A stretch of 25,208 bases of DNA from UBA7398 sp964567545 (GTDB lineage: Bacteria > Actinomycetota > Actinomycetes > Nanopelagicales > Nanopelagicaceae), in the NCBI GenBank assembly GCA_964567545.1, contig CAZMNB010000014.1:1-25208 (forward strand), given 5' to 3'. Under the pieces are notes generated by a model, which saw only the letters and a program-made list of their open reading frames with translations, was not told the DNA's origin and made no database searches. A program made the position numbers and the translations under genes. Below, one piece after another: positions 7,726-14,784 of the stretch; position 1 is the first letter of the stretch; the number at the start of each line of letters is the position of its first letter.

Positions 7726-9078
7726 TCATCGGGCTTGAGCGCGAGCCGCCGCTATTTTGGCGGTGGTAAGGCGTGGGGCCGCAAAGGCGAGGATTATGAA
7801 GCCAATCGCCCCAGTAACGAAATAGGGGGTCCGAAGCGCCAATTCCCTGGAAGTGAAGTGCTCCATCAAAGTGATTATGCCACCACCAACTAATAAGCCA
7901 ATTGGAATCGTGCCCCAAGCGAAGAATCGATAGACGCTATTTACTCGCCCTAGGAGTTCTGTCGGAATGATGCTCTGTCGAAGCGATACCGTGATCACAT
8001 TCCAAAGCACGGCGAATATGGTGGTGACGCCTGAGAGTAACCAGACCACCTGCCAAGAACTAAGGAAACCGATTGTGATTTCAAATATCGGTGTAATAAG
8101 TAAGGTTAAAAAAAGTGACGGTCCACTTCCAATTTTCTTTGCAATCTTTGGTCCGAAAATTCCACCAATCATTCCGCCAATCGCACCCGAAGTTCCTAAT
8201 ATCGCGAATTCCAATACCGAGGTATGTAAGATCTCTTGGGCGAATAAAATAAATGCAGCGCCTGCTAAAGATCCAATGCCGTTCATTGATCCAAGAATTA
8301 TCGCCATTGGGCGAAGCAGCTCGTGGGACCAGAGCCAATTAAAACCCTCTTTTATTTCAGCTCGAAAATTTACTTTAACTTTTGATTTTGCACTCTCAAG
8401 ATTTGTGATTGGTTTTGTAATAGTTGTAATCGTCGAAAGTAGCGCAACCGCGACAAAGAAAGATGCTGCGTCAAAAAAGAACGGTACAAAAACTGCGATT
8501 GCAATTAAAAAGCTTCCCAGAGGTGGCCCAATAAAACTATTTGTTAGCGACTCGGCCGACCACATTTGTCCGTTCGCTTTTTCTAATTGCTCTTCCTTTA
8601 CAACCGATGGCATAAAAGTCTGGGCAGTATTATCACGAAGGACTTCGGCGCAACCAAAGAGGAACGATGCAATTACAGCGACAATATAGAGTGGCCAATT
8701 TGTCGCTAGGTCGGTGATATCTGTTAATTCATTTAATCTTGGGAGTGAATCCGCTTTCCAATAAACCATTACCGCCACAAAAACAGTAAGAATTCCGCGG
8801 GCGGCATCCATCGCCACAATGATTTTTTTCCGGTCGAAGCGATCAGTAATTACACCCGCGGGAAGTGTAAAAATCAGCCAAGGTAACCGCGAGGCTACCC
8901 CAGCTAGAGCAATCAAAATTGGTGATCTTGTGATGGCAGACGCCAACCATGGATAGGCGACCATTGATACGCCATCTCCTAAATTACTAATAGCAGTCGC
9001 GCTCCAGAGTTTCCAATATGAAGCACCTAGCGGGGTGACTGTTGATTTATCCGCTTTTGTTTTTCGCAACTTCCACAT
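7726..9078 (-). CDS. MFS transporter (MFS_3 / EntS-like family)
   Basis: A 450-residue integral membrane protein with about 12 hydrophobic helices. The first helix reads SNLGDGVSMVAYPWLA, and the family's A-motif equivalent is GVITDRFDRKKI (about residues 77-88). DNTAQTFMP (about 148-156) is typical of the MFS_3 group of drug/siderophore exporters, as is the later GRVNSVYRF. The substrate is unknown. The ATG at 9078 is preceded at six bases by TACCTT, a leaderless-type -10, and there is no Shine-Dalgarno site. It diverges from tgt with 29 bases between start codons. It is a clear paralogue of the MFS protein at 11417-12661. Confidence 0.88.
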   Translation of the reverse strand: MWKLRKTKADKSTVTPLGASYWKLWSATAISNLGDGVSMVAYPWLASAITRSPILIALAGVASRLPWLIFTLPAGVITDRFDRKKIIVAMDAARGILTVFVAVMVYWKADSLPRLNELTDITDLATNWPLYIVAVIASFLFGCAEVLRDNTAQTFMPSVVKEEQLEKANGQMWSAESLTNSFIGPPLGSFLIAIAVFVPFFFDAASFFVAVALLSTITTITKPITNLESAKSKVKVNFRAEIKEGFNWLWSHELLRPMAIILGSMNGIGSLAGAAFILFAQEILHTSVLEFAILGTSGAIGGMIGGIFGPKIAKKIGSGPSLFLTLLITPIFEITIGFLSSWQVVWLLSGVTTIFAVLWNVITVSLRQSIIPTELLGRVNSVYRFFAWGTIPIGLLVGGGIITLMEHFTSRELALRTPYFVTGAIGFIILAFAAPRLTTAKIAAARAQAR

Positions 9079-9092
9079 TGGGTAAAGGTAAT

Positions 9093-9104
9093 GGTTAGAT
9101 AACC
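9093..9104. promoter_or_regulatory. Small palindrome between divergent MFS and tgt starts
   Basis: GGTTAGATAACC: perfect 5-base arms around GA, lying between the two divergent start codons and overlapping the region where both promoters must sit. It is a possible operator, but short enough to arise by chance. Confidence 0.25.
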
Positions 9105-9107
9105 CAA

Positions 9108-10352
9108 ATGGCTGATAAAACTTTCTCTTTTAGAATTAACTCCGAAATTTCGGAGCCGGGCGGTGATCGCCTAGGTCGCTCTGGCGTTATATCGACTCCC
9201 CACGGTGAAATTAAGACGCCAGCATTTATTCCAGTTGGTACTAAAGCGACAGTTAAATCGGTACTGCCAGAATCAATGAAAGAACTCGGCGCACAGGCGC
9301 TGTTGGCAAATGCTTATCATCTTTACCTGCAGCCAGGTTCCGATATTTTGGATGAAGCTGGTGGACTTTCCAAATTTATGAATTGGAAGAAACCAACTTT
9401 TACCGATAGCGGTGGCTTTCAAGTAATGTCACTTGGCGTCGGGTTTAAGAAAGTAATCGCGATGGATGCCGATACTTTTAGAGCCGATGATGTTATTGCA
9501 GATAAAAAAGAACGGCTAGCGCAGGTAGATGATGAAGGCGTAACTTTTAAATCGCACCTCGATGGATCAATGCATCGATTTACGCCAGAAGTTTCAATGA
9601 GAGTACAACATCAAATTGGTGCTGACATCATCTTTGCATTCGATGAATGCACCACACTTCATAACACTCGTAAATACCAAGAGAAATCCTTAGAGCGGAC
9701 CCGACTTTGGGCGCTCCGTTGTTTGGCCGAACACCAAGCCCTTACGCAATCTCGAATCGGCAAGCCATATCAAGCACTTTTTGGCGTCTTGCAGGGTGCG
9801 CAATATGAAGACTTACGTCGCAAAGCCGCAAAAGATTTAGGAACTATGGAAAATTCTGGAATTGAATTTGATGGGTTTGGTATTGGAGGCGCCCTTGATA
9901 AATCAACTTTGGGCACAATTGTGAAATGGGTTAACGAGGAGCTACCTCGCAATAAACCCCGTCATTTACTGGGAATTGGCGAACCCAGCGACCTATTTGT
10001 AGGGGTAGAAAACGGCGCTGATACATTTGATTGCGTTGCGCCATCGCGGGAAGCTCGAACTAGCGCGGTCTATACAAATACCGGCAGATTCAATGTTTCA
10101 AATGGCGCATTTAAAAGGGATTTCACACCGATTGAAGAGGGCTGCGGTTGTTACACATGCCAGAACTACACCAAAGCTTATTTAAATCACTTATTCCGAG
10201 GCAAAGAAATTCTCGCCGCAACTCTTGCCACAATTCATAACGAGTACTTCATAATTAAACTTGTAGATGAGATGCGAAAGGCCATTGAAAACCGCGAGTT
10301 CTTTGAATTTAAGAGAGATTTCTTAGGTAGGTATCAAGCCGGGCGTAGCTAA
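9108..10352 (+). CDS. tgt: tRNA-guanine(34) transglycosylase (queuine/preQ1 tRNA-ribosyltransferase)
   Basis: A 414-residue TIM-barrel enzyme that swaps guanine-34 in GUN-anticodon tRNAs for a queuosine precursor. Visible key residues: Asp100 in TDSGGFQ, Asp180 in FDECTT, the nucleophilic Asp308 in TFDCV, and zinc ligands Cys346, Cys348, Cys351 and His377 (CGCYTC, then IHN). The segment after TDSGGFQ is enlarged (about 111-145) compared with proteobacterial Tgt, and the usual CV-x-PTRxAR reads CVAPSREAR here; both look like features of an actinobacterial-type Tgt. The ATG has no Shine-Dalgarno site. It converges with the queuosine-precursor transporter gene, with 5 bases between stops. No preQ0/preQ1 synthesis gene lies in the window, which fits salvage. 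Confidence 0.95.
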   Translation: MADKTFSFRINSEISEPGGDRLGRSGVISTPHGEIKTPAFIPVGTKATVKSVLPESMKELGAQALLANAYHLYLQPGSDILDEAGGLSKFMNWKKPTFTDSGGFQVMSLGVGFKKVIAMDADTFRADDVIADKKERLAQVDDEGVTFKSHLDGSMHRFTPEVSMRVQHQIGADIIFAFDECTTLHNTRKYQEKSLERTRLWALRCLAEHQALTQSRIGKPYQALFGVLQGAQYEDLRRKAAKDLGTMENSGIEFDGFGIGGALDKSTLGTIVKWVNEELPRNKPRHLLGIGEPSDLFVGVENGADTFDCVAPSREARTSAVYTNTGRFNVSNGAFKRDFTPIEEGCGCYTCQNYTKAYLNHLFRGKEILAATLATIHNEYFIIKLVDEMRKAIENREFFEFKRDFLGRYQAGRS

Positions 10353-10357
10353 GCGGA

Positions 10358-11008
10358 TTAAGAAATGTAAGTTGGTTCTTTCCTTTTAACAAATTTAATA
10401 GTTGGGTAGGTAATTGGAAGCAGCACTACTTCCAATAGAGTTTTGTAGACATAACCAACTACAACGTAATTTAAGAAGTCTTTACCGGTAATGATTCCGT
10501 AAAAAGCGATGGTGCAGAAAACTAAAGTGTCAGCTAGTTCGCCAATCACGGTTGATCCGATTAAGCGCACCCAGAGTTTTCGCTCTTTGGTGTAGCCCTT
10601 AATAAGCGCAAGTGACCAAGAATTTAGAAGTTGACCGATCAAGAATCCACAAACACTTGCTAAAACTATTCGGGGAACAAATCCTAATATGGATTCAAAG
10701 GCACGTTGGTTCTGCCAGCCATCAGCAGGTGGTGATATTTGTACTAAGTAGAAAGTGAAAGCAGCCAAAATTGCCATCGCAAAGCCCATAAATATTACTT
10801 TTCGCGCGGCTTTAAATCCATAAACTTCAGTTAAAACATCGCCCACTATATAAACCAGTGGAAATAGGAATGCGCCGCCATCAGTAATGATTGGTCCAAA
10901 ATGAATTAATTTAGTTGCGCCGATATTGGAGATTAAGAGCAAGCCACAAAATGCTGCGGCAAAAAATGGGTAGAGGCTCTGCGTTGATTTTGCGTAATGA
11001 GCTGACAT
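10358..11008 (-). CDS. yhhQ: Queuosine precursor transporter (YhhQ / VUT family)
   Basis: A 216-residue membrane protein with about six hydrophobic segments. Family signatures are LLISNIGATKLI near the start, GDVLTEVYGFKAARKVI (about residues 56-72), and GSTVIGELADTLVFCTIAFYG (about 150-170). The COG1738 family imports queuosine precursors such as preQ0, preQ1 or queuine. The convergent tgt gene supports this role. The ATG lies 12 bases past the remains of the decayed dioxygenase gene. A TTAAAT six bases upstream of the ATG could be a leaderless-type -10. No terminator is visible between it and tgt, so the two transcripts probably overlap. Confidence 0.9.
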   Translation of the reverse strand: MSAHYAKSTQSLYPFFAAAFCGLLLISNIGATKLIHFGPIITDGGAFLFPLVYIVGDVLTEVYGFKAARKVIFMGFAMAILAAFTFYLVQISPPADGWQNQRAFESILGFVPRIVLASVCGFLIGQLLNSWSLALIKGYTKERKLWVRLIGSTVIGELADTLVFCTIAFYGIITGKDFLNYVVVGYVYKTLLEVVLLPITYPTIKFVKRKEPTYIS

Positions 11009-11020
11009 CTGCGTATTTAA

Positions 11021-11420
11021 TCACGCAACTTGAAAAGAGCGCTTTGAAAGCCCCATCCAATAGCCATCAATAGTTGTGGTTGGCGCGACATCTGCTACTG
11101 AAGCTGCACACCTTCATCTCGGAGCGGTGCAAGTCTGCGACCAATTTCCATTAATTTTTCCGGATTGAATGTTGGGATTGAGATTTGTAGAACCGGAATG
11201 TTTGCATCCGGATACATTATTTTTAACGGCACCCAAGCGCCGTGGTCTAGCCCCCTGCTTGGTTGGTGATCGACTAGTTGTGAATCCGCCATTAACGCCG
11301 CCACTTTTTTAGCTAATTCTGGCGCTCCTGGTGATTTATATTCCATCTGATAGAACTTGGGATGAAAACCACCAAAGTCATAAATAAGTGGCGTTGAACT
11401 TTCAACTATATTAGCCCTAA
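11021..11420 (-). pseudogene. Decayed class III extradiol dioxygenase (LigB / DODA type)
   Basis: Two blocks of a LigB-family 4,5-DOPA-dioxygenase-like protein (normally about 260 residues) remain. The first, from about 11420 down to 11095, holds the family's IYDFGGF, RGLDHGAWVPL and APLRDEG segments and then hits a stop. The second, at 11094-11021 in another frame, gives the family's C-terminus (DGYWMGLSKRSFQVA and stop). Missing are the N-terminus with the metal-binding HGSP and SAHW motifs, and roughly 80-100 residues after APLRDEG. An ATG at 11457 makes a 120-codon reading frame, but it overlaps the MFS gene and cannot give a working enzyme. The 5' break coincides with the end of the MFS gene, suggesting deletion when the neighbouring operon arrived. 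Confidence 0.8.
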
Positions 11421-12661
11421 TTGTTTGCCTCGTCAAACTGATCTGAACTTGCCACATTCAAACTTTTCAAAAAATTATAGTTAGCGATTGCAATAATTGA
11501 ACCAATAGCACCACAAATTATGAATGGCCAACGCAATCCGAATGTGGCAATTACACCACCAATAAGGGATCCAAACGGCATCATTCCCCAGACTAAAGTC
11601 CTTCTAGTTCCATGAATCCGACCAAAGAGTTCATTTGGAATTAAATGCTGATAAGTAGACATCAAAAGAATATTCCAACCCGAGATGGAAAACCCAACCA
11701 GAATTGCCAAGGGTAAGAAATTCCAGATATTGGTTGTAAAACCCATTAGAAACACTGGAAAAGCGGAAACCACAATTGCCGTAGCTAGAACTTTTCCTCG
11801 GCCAAATCGCTGGGACAACTTAGGAGTCAAGAAAGCTCCAACGATCCCACCAATCGCTTGCACGGTCATAACTAGGCCAAATAGCGAAGTTTTAACATGA
11901 AGTATTCTAATTAAAAAAAGTACGTTTGTGGCAGTCGCCATTGAAAAGAAAAATCCTAGTGCGGTTGTAGTAAGTACTAAACGCAGTATTTTTTTGTCGT
12001 TGTATAAGTATCTAATCCCAAATTTTATTTCTGCTAGAAAACCATCTTTAGTCTTATTAAGATCTTCATCTTTATTCATGCTTGCATGAAATTGCGACGG
12101 AATTAAGAATATGAAGAGGGCAGCAATTAAGTACCCAGCGCTAGAGATAAAGAATGGGATGAAGATTGCGATGGCAAAAATCGCACTGCTAAAAGGCGAA
12201 CCCACAAATTGCGAAACCACATTTTCAGAAATAGCTAGTCGAGAATTTCCTCGTTCATAGTTCTCCTTATCCAACATTTTTGGAATCATCGATTGCGCTG
12301 TTGTGTCAACTAAAACTTCGCAAACTCCCATTGAAAAAACGAAGATATAAAGCAATGTCATGTTAATTACATGCGTTGAGATCGAGATTGCCAAAAACGC
12401 CCCGATTATGAAGCGAATGCTGTTTGCAAAAACCAGTGCCATCCTTCGATCAACTCGATCTACTAAAGCTCCAATTGGGATTGCAAAGAAAAGCCAAGGC
12501 AACATAACTAACGCAGTTATTGCTGAAATTTGAACTGGACTCTCCGTCAAAGTGACGGCAAGGAGTGGGACCGAAGTACTCAGAATTCCATCTGCAAAAT
12601 TACTACTTAAACTTGCGCTCCAAAGCCGGTTAAATGCTTGGCCCAATGAGGTTGATTTCAC
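11417..12661 (-). CDS. MFS transporter (MFS_3 family), last gene of the kynurenine operon
   Basis: A 414-residue protein with about 12 hydrophobic helices. The opening segment LWSASLSSNFADGILSTSVP and the loop GALVDRVDRRMAL (about residues 57-70) match the MFS_3 family, as do the later DTTAQSMIP and FGRIHGTRR. It uses a GTG start that overlaps the stop of the SGNH hydrolase gene by four bases (GTGA), so the two are translationally coupled. Its position suggests import or export of a kynurenine-pathway compound, but members of this family mostly act as exporters and the substrate is not readable. It is a paralogue of the MFS protein at 7726-9078. Its last codons abut the decayed dioxygenase. 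Confidence 0.87.
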   Translation of the reverse strand: MKSTSLGQAFNRLWSASLSSNFADGILSTSVPLLAVTLTESPVQISAITALVMLPWLFFAIPIGALVDRVDRRMALVFANSIRFIIGAFLAISISTHVINMTLLYIFVFSMGVCEVLVDTTAQSMIPKMLDKENYERGNSRLAISENVVSQFVGSPFSSAIFAIAIFIPFFISSAGYLIAALFIFLIPSQFHASMNKDEDLNKTKDGFLAEIKFGIRYLYNDKKILRLVLTTTALGFFFSMATATNVLFLIRILHVKTSLFGLVMTVQAIGGIVGAFLTPKLSQRFGRGKVLATAIVVSAFPVFLMGFTTNIWNFLPLAILVGFSISGWNILLMSTYQHLIPNELFGRIHGTRRTLVWGMMPFGSLIGGVIATFGLRWPFIICGAIGSIIAIANYNFLKSLNVASSDQFDEANN

Positions 12662-13254
12662 TTAGTTAAACCCAGAGATTTAAGCCATAAGTTCGCCATC
12701 TCTTGATGTCCAAGTACGGTTGGATGAATTCCATCTTCAGCCAGTGCGGACATTGGCATTGAATTACTTAACTTTGTAAAATGTGCATCAAATGGCACAA
12801 GTTTTGCATCAAATTCCTTAGCCAAATTATGGATAACTTCGATTTTTGGATCCAGATCTTCTCGCCATGTATTCATAATTGTTTCTATAGGTAATAAAAA
12901 TGGTTCACATAAGACTAATTGGGGATTTAGTAGTTCTCTAGTTTTAGTTAATAACCTTCGATATCTTGATTCAAAATCGGCTACGAGAGTTATATCATTG
13001 TCGTCATACCGACGCCATGTGTCATTAATACCGATTGCGATTGAAACCATTGTTGGTTTATGAAAAATAACATCTTCGCCCCAACGACTTTCCAAATCAA
13101 TTAATCGATGACCACTGGTGCCAACATTAATAATAGTTCCGGTTAGTTTTCCAGACTTTGCAATATTTTGAACATATCCATCTCCGTAAGGAGGTTCCAT
13201 TTCACGTCCACAATCGGTGACACTGTCTCCGATAAAAACCGTTACCGAATTCAT
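12658..13254 (-). CDS. SGNH/GDSL-family hydrolase
   Basis: A 198-residue protein with all four SGNH blocks in order: block I IGDSVTDCG with the nucleophile Ser at residue 11, block II GTSGHRL (oxyanion Gly), block III GIND (oxyanion Asn), and block V DGIHPTVLGH with the catalytic Asp and His near the C-terminus. There is no signal peptide, so it is probably cytoplasmic. The family hydrolyses esters, thioesters and acetyl groups. It starts 3 bases after the SDR gene and is coupled to the MFS gene. In this operon it could cleave an ester, thioester or amide of an aromatic compound; this is inference from context only. Confidence 0.85.
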   Translation of the reverse strand: MNSVTVFIGDSVTDCGREMEPPYGDGYVQNIAKSGKLTGTIINVGTSGHRLIDLESRWGEDVIFHKPTMVSIAIGINDTWRRYDDNDITLVADFESRYRRLLTKTRELLNPQLVLCEPFLLPIETIMNTWREDLDPKIEVIHNLAKEFDAKLVPFDAHFTKLSNSMPMSALAEDGIHPTVLGHQEMANLWLKSLGLTK

Positions 13255-13257
13255 AAC

Positions 13258-14049
13258 TTATTCCATCTCGCTTATTAATCCCGGTCTAACAGCTAACCCC
13301 ATAGATGCGTCTATAACTGCTCCATGCATAGCGGTTGAGTTTGGTGAAGCTAGAAAAACTACTATTTCTGCAATTTCTTCTGGTTCGATTAATCGGCCTT
13401 TTGGCAGGGATTCAATAAAGGTGGTGCGCTCTGAATCTGTCATCCCATTTAAAGTGCTCGCTTGAAACATTCCGGTATTAGTTGCTCCAGGTGAGATTGC
13501 AAATACATCAACGTTTGTATGGACATTCTCTGCTGCCAACTGCTTGGTCAAGAATGAGACTGCGGCTTTACTCATTCCATCTGAAAGTCGAAAATGTGGG
13601 AATGCTTGAAATCCGCCGCCAACCGAGCTGAAATTTATCAACTTTCGCACCTTTTTAGAATCCGAAGTTAATGCGATAAAAATTTCGGAGATTTTCAATG
13701 CGCCATAAGCATTTATCGCAAACATCATGGAGTCCTGTTGGTCTTTATCTGATGCATATGTTGTTACCGTGGCAGAGCCAACCGCTGCAGCATTTATTAC
13801 CGTATCAATTGACCCCATCTTTGCTATGGCTTTAGCTAGTGTCGCTCTGATGGATTTGGCATCGCTCATATCTATCGGTAGCGCTATCGCGTTACCATCT
13901 AACGAATTTGCAAAACTTTCGACAGCGTCACGATTAGCTTTATCTTCTGCGAATGTAAATGTGACAATATCGCCTTGTTCAATAAATTTACAAACGCTCG
14001 CTTGACCAATTCCACCCATTCCACCAGTTATGAAAATATTCCGAGACAC
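13258..14049 (-). CDS. Short-chain dehydrogenase/reductase-like protein, catalytic Tyr replaced
   Basis: A 263-residue Rossmann-fold SDR protein. The nucleotide-binding TGGMGGIG (residues 8-15), NAAA, and structural/catalytic Ser in NFSSVGG are present. The usual Tyr-x-x-x-Lys reads Asp157-Gly-Met-Ser-Lys161, so the acid/base Tyr is missing. The following SKAAVSFLTKQLA and SPGATNTGMF are normal. The GTG at 14049 is chosen because GGAG lies five bases upstream and because it removes a 59-base overlap with the upstream gene; the ATG at 14118 would add 23 residues before the Rossmann motif. It may be catalytically altered, act as a binding protein, or use another residue. Its substrate is unknown; its place between formamidase and hydrolase genes suggests an aromatic or aryl-CoA compound. 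Confidence 0.85.
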   Translation of the reverse strand: MSRNIFITGGMGGIGQASVCKFIEQGDIVTFTFAEDKANRDAVESFANSLDGNAIALPIDMSDAKSIRATLAKAIAKMGSIDTVINAAAVGSATVTTYASDKDQQDSMMFAINAYGALKISEIFIALTSDSKKVRKLINFSSVGGGFQAFPHFRLSDGMSKAAVSFLTKQLAAENVHTNVDVFAISPGATNTGMFQASTLNGMTDSERTTFIESLPKGRLIEPEEIAEIVVFLASPNSTAMHGAVIDASMGLAVRPGLISEME

Positions 14050-14058
14050 AATTTCTCC
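14050..14058 (-). promoter_or_regulatory. Ribosome-binding site that sets the SDR start
   Basis: GGAG followed by five bases and GTG on the minus strand, lying wholly between the formamidase stop and the SDR GTG. This supports GTG 14049 over the longer frame beginning at 14118. Confidence 0.65.
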
Positions 14059-14059
14059 G

Positions 14060-14782
14060 TTATCTTGGTTTTGCGAGCAACGTTTGTAGTTCCGACCAAA
14101 CCATACTTCTTGGATCAATCATCTCAAAGTGGCCAATATTTGGAAGCTCAACATAGGTAATTGCTGCACTTTCTGCGGTTAACTTTTTAACGTATTTTCT
14201 AGACATATCTACGGGCACCCAAATGTCTGTTTCTCCGTGGATTATGCTGATTGGAGCGGGGAACTTCTCAAATGTCATCGGATCTAAATCTGCCCGCAAA
14301 TTTGCCGGCACTCCTAAAAATTCAAGTGCAGCAGATTTGTCAAGATCTAATTCGTAGGTCATTAATAAGGAAGTGACTGGTGCTAGTGCAATTACATTCT
14401 TTACTTTTAGGTTTTTGGCACCCGCCACAAGTGCCAAATGACCGCCAGCAGAATGGCCAATTAGCGTGAAATTCTCGCTGGGTAACTTTGAAATCGCCAA
14501 GTCAATATCGCTGATCATTGAATCTGGGTTGCCTGGAATTCTGCGATATTCCAAGGAAATAACTAAATAACCCAATTCGCATAGCGCTGCTGCAAACGGT
14601 CGAAGGTGAATCCGATCGTATTCCGGGCGCCAATATCCGCCATGAATCAGGACCAATAATTCTTTATATTCTAATGATTTGGGTTGGAAAATATCGCCGA
14701 TCTGATCTGGCAAATCTCCGTATTTAAATGAGCCTGTTGGATCTACCGTAGGTAAATCAAAAACTGAGCGATCTTCTTCCAT
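14060..14782 (-). CDS. Alpha/beta-hydrolase, probable kynurenine formamidase (arylformamidase)
   Basis: A protein of about 240 residues with an alpha/beta-hydrolase fold. It carries the HGGYW oxyanion motif (about residues 47-51) characteristic of arylformamidase-like enzymes, nucleophile Ser111 in GHSAGG, and probable triad partners Asp186 (GETDIW) and His218 (NIGHFEM). The expected reaction is N-formyl-L-kynurenine + water to kynurenine + formate. The typical bacterial KynB is an unrelated metal-dependent hydrolase, so this is the AFMID-like type. The specificity call leans on two genes upstream encoding kynureninase; another aryl amide or ester is possible. The ATG at 14782 follows the ligase stop (TGAGAATG); a TTG at 14788 is the alternative start. 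Confidence 0.78.
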   Translation of the reverse strand: MEEDRSVFDLPTVDPTGSFKYGDLPDQIGDIFQPKSLEYKELLVLIHGGYWRPEYDRIHLRPFAAALCELGYLVISLEYRRIPGNPDSMISDIDLAISKLPSENFTLIGHSAGGHLALVAGAKNLKVKNVIALAPVTSLLMTYELDLDKSAALEFLGVPANLRADLDPMTFEKFPAPISIIHGETDIWVPVDMSRKYVKKLTAESAAITYVELPNIGHFEMIDPRSMVWSELQTLLAKPR

Positions 14783-14784
14783 TC

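Noticed and set aside
7967..8689. A 240-codon plus-strand frame opposite the MFS gene
   Set aside because: It is a shadow of the MFS coding sequence with no recognisable domain and low-complexity composition.
11095..11457. The 120-codon frame as an intact gene
   Set aside because: It holds only the middle of a LigB-type dioxygenase, overlaps the MFS gene and lacks the metal-binding N-terminus; the true C-terminus continues in another frame. Called a pseudogene.
14050..14118. The longer SDR start at ATG 14118
   Set aside because: It adds 23 non-family residues, overlaps the formamidase gene by 59 bases, and ignores the GGAG-N5-GTG at 14049.
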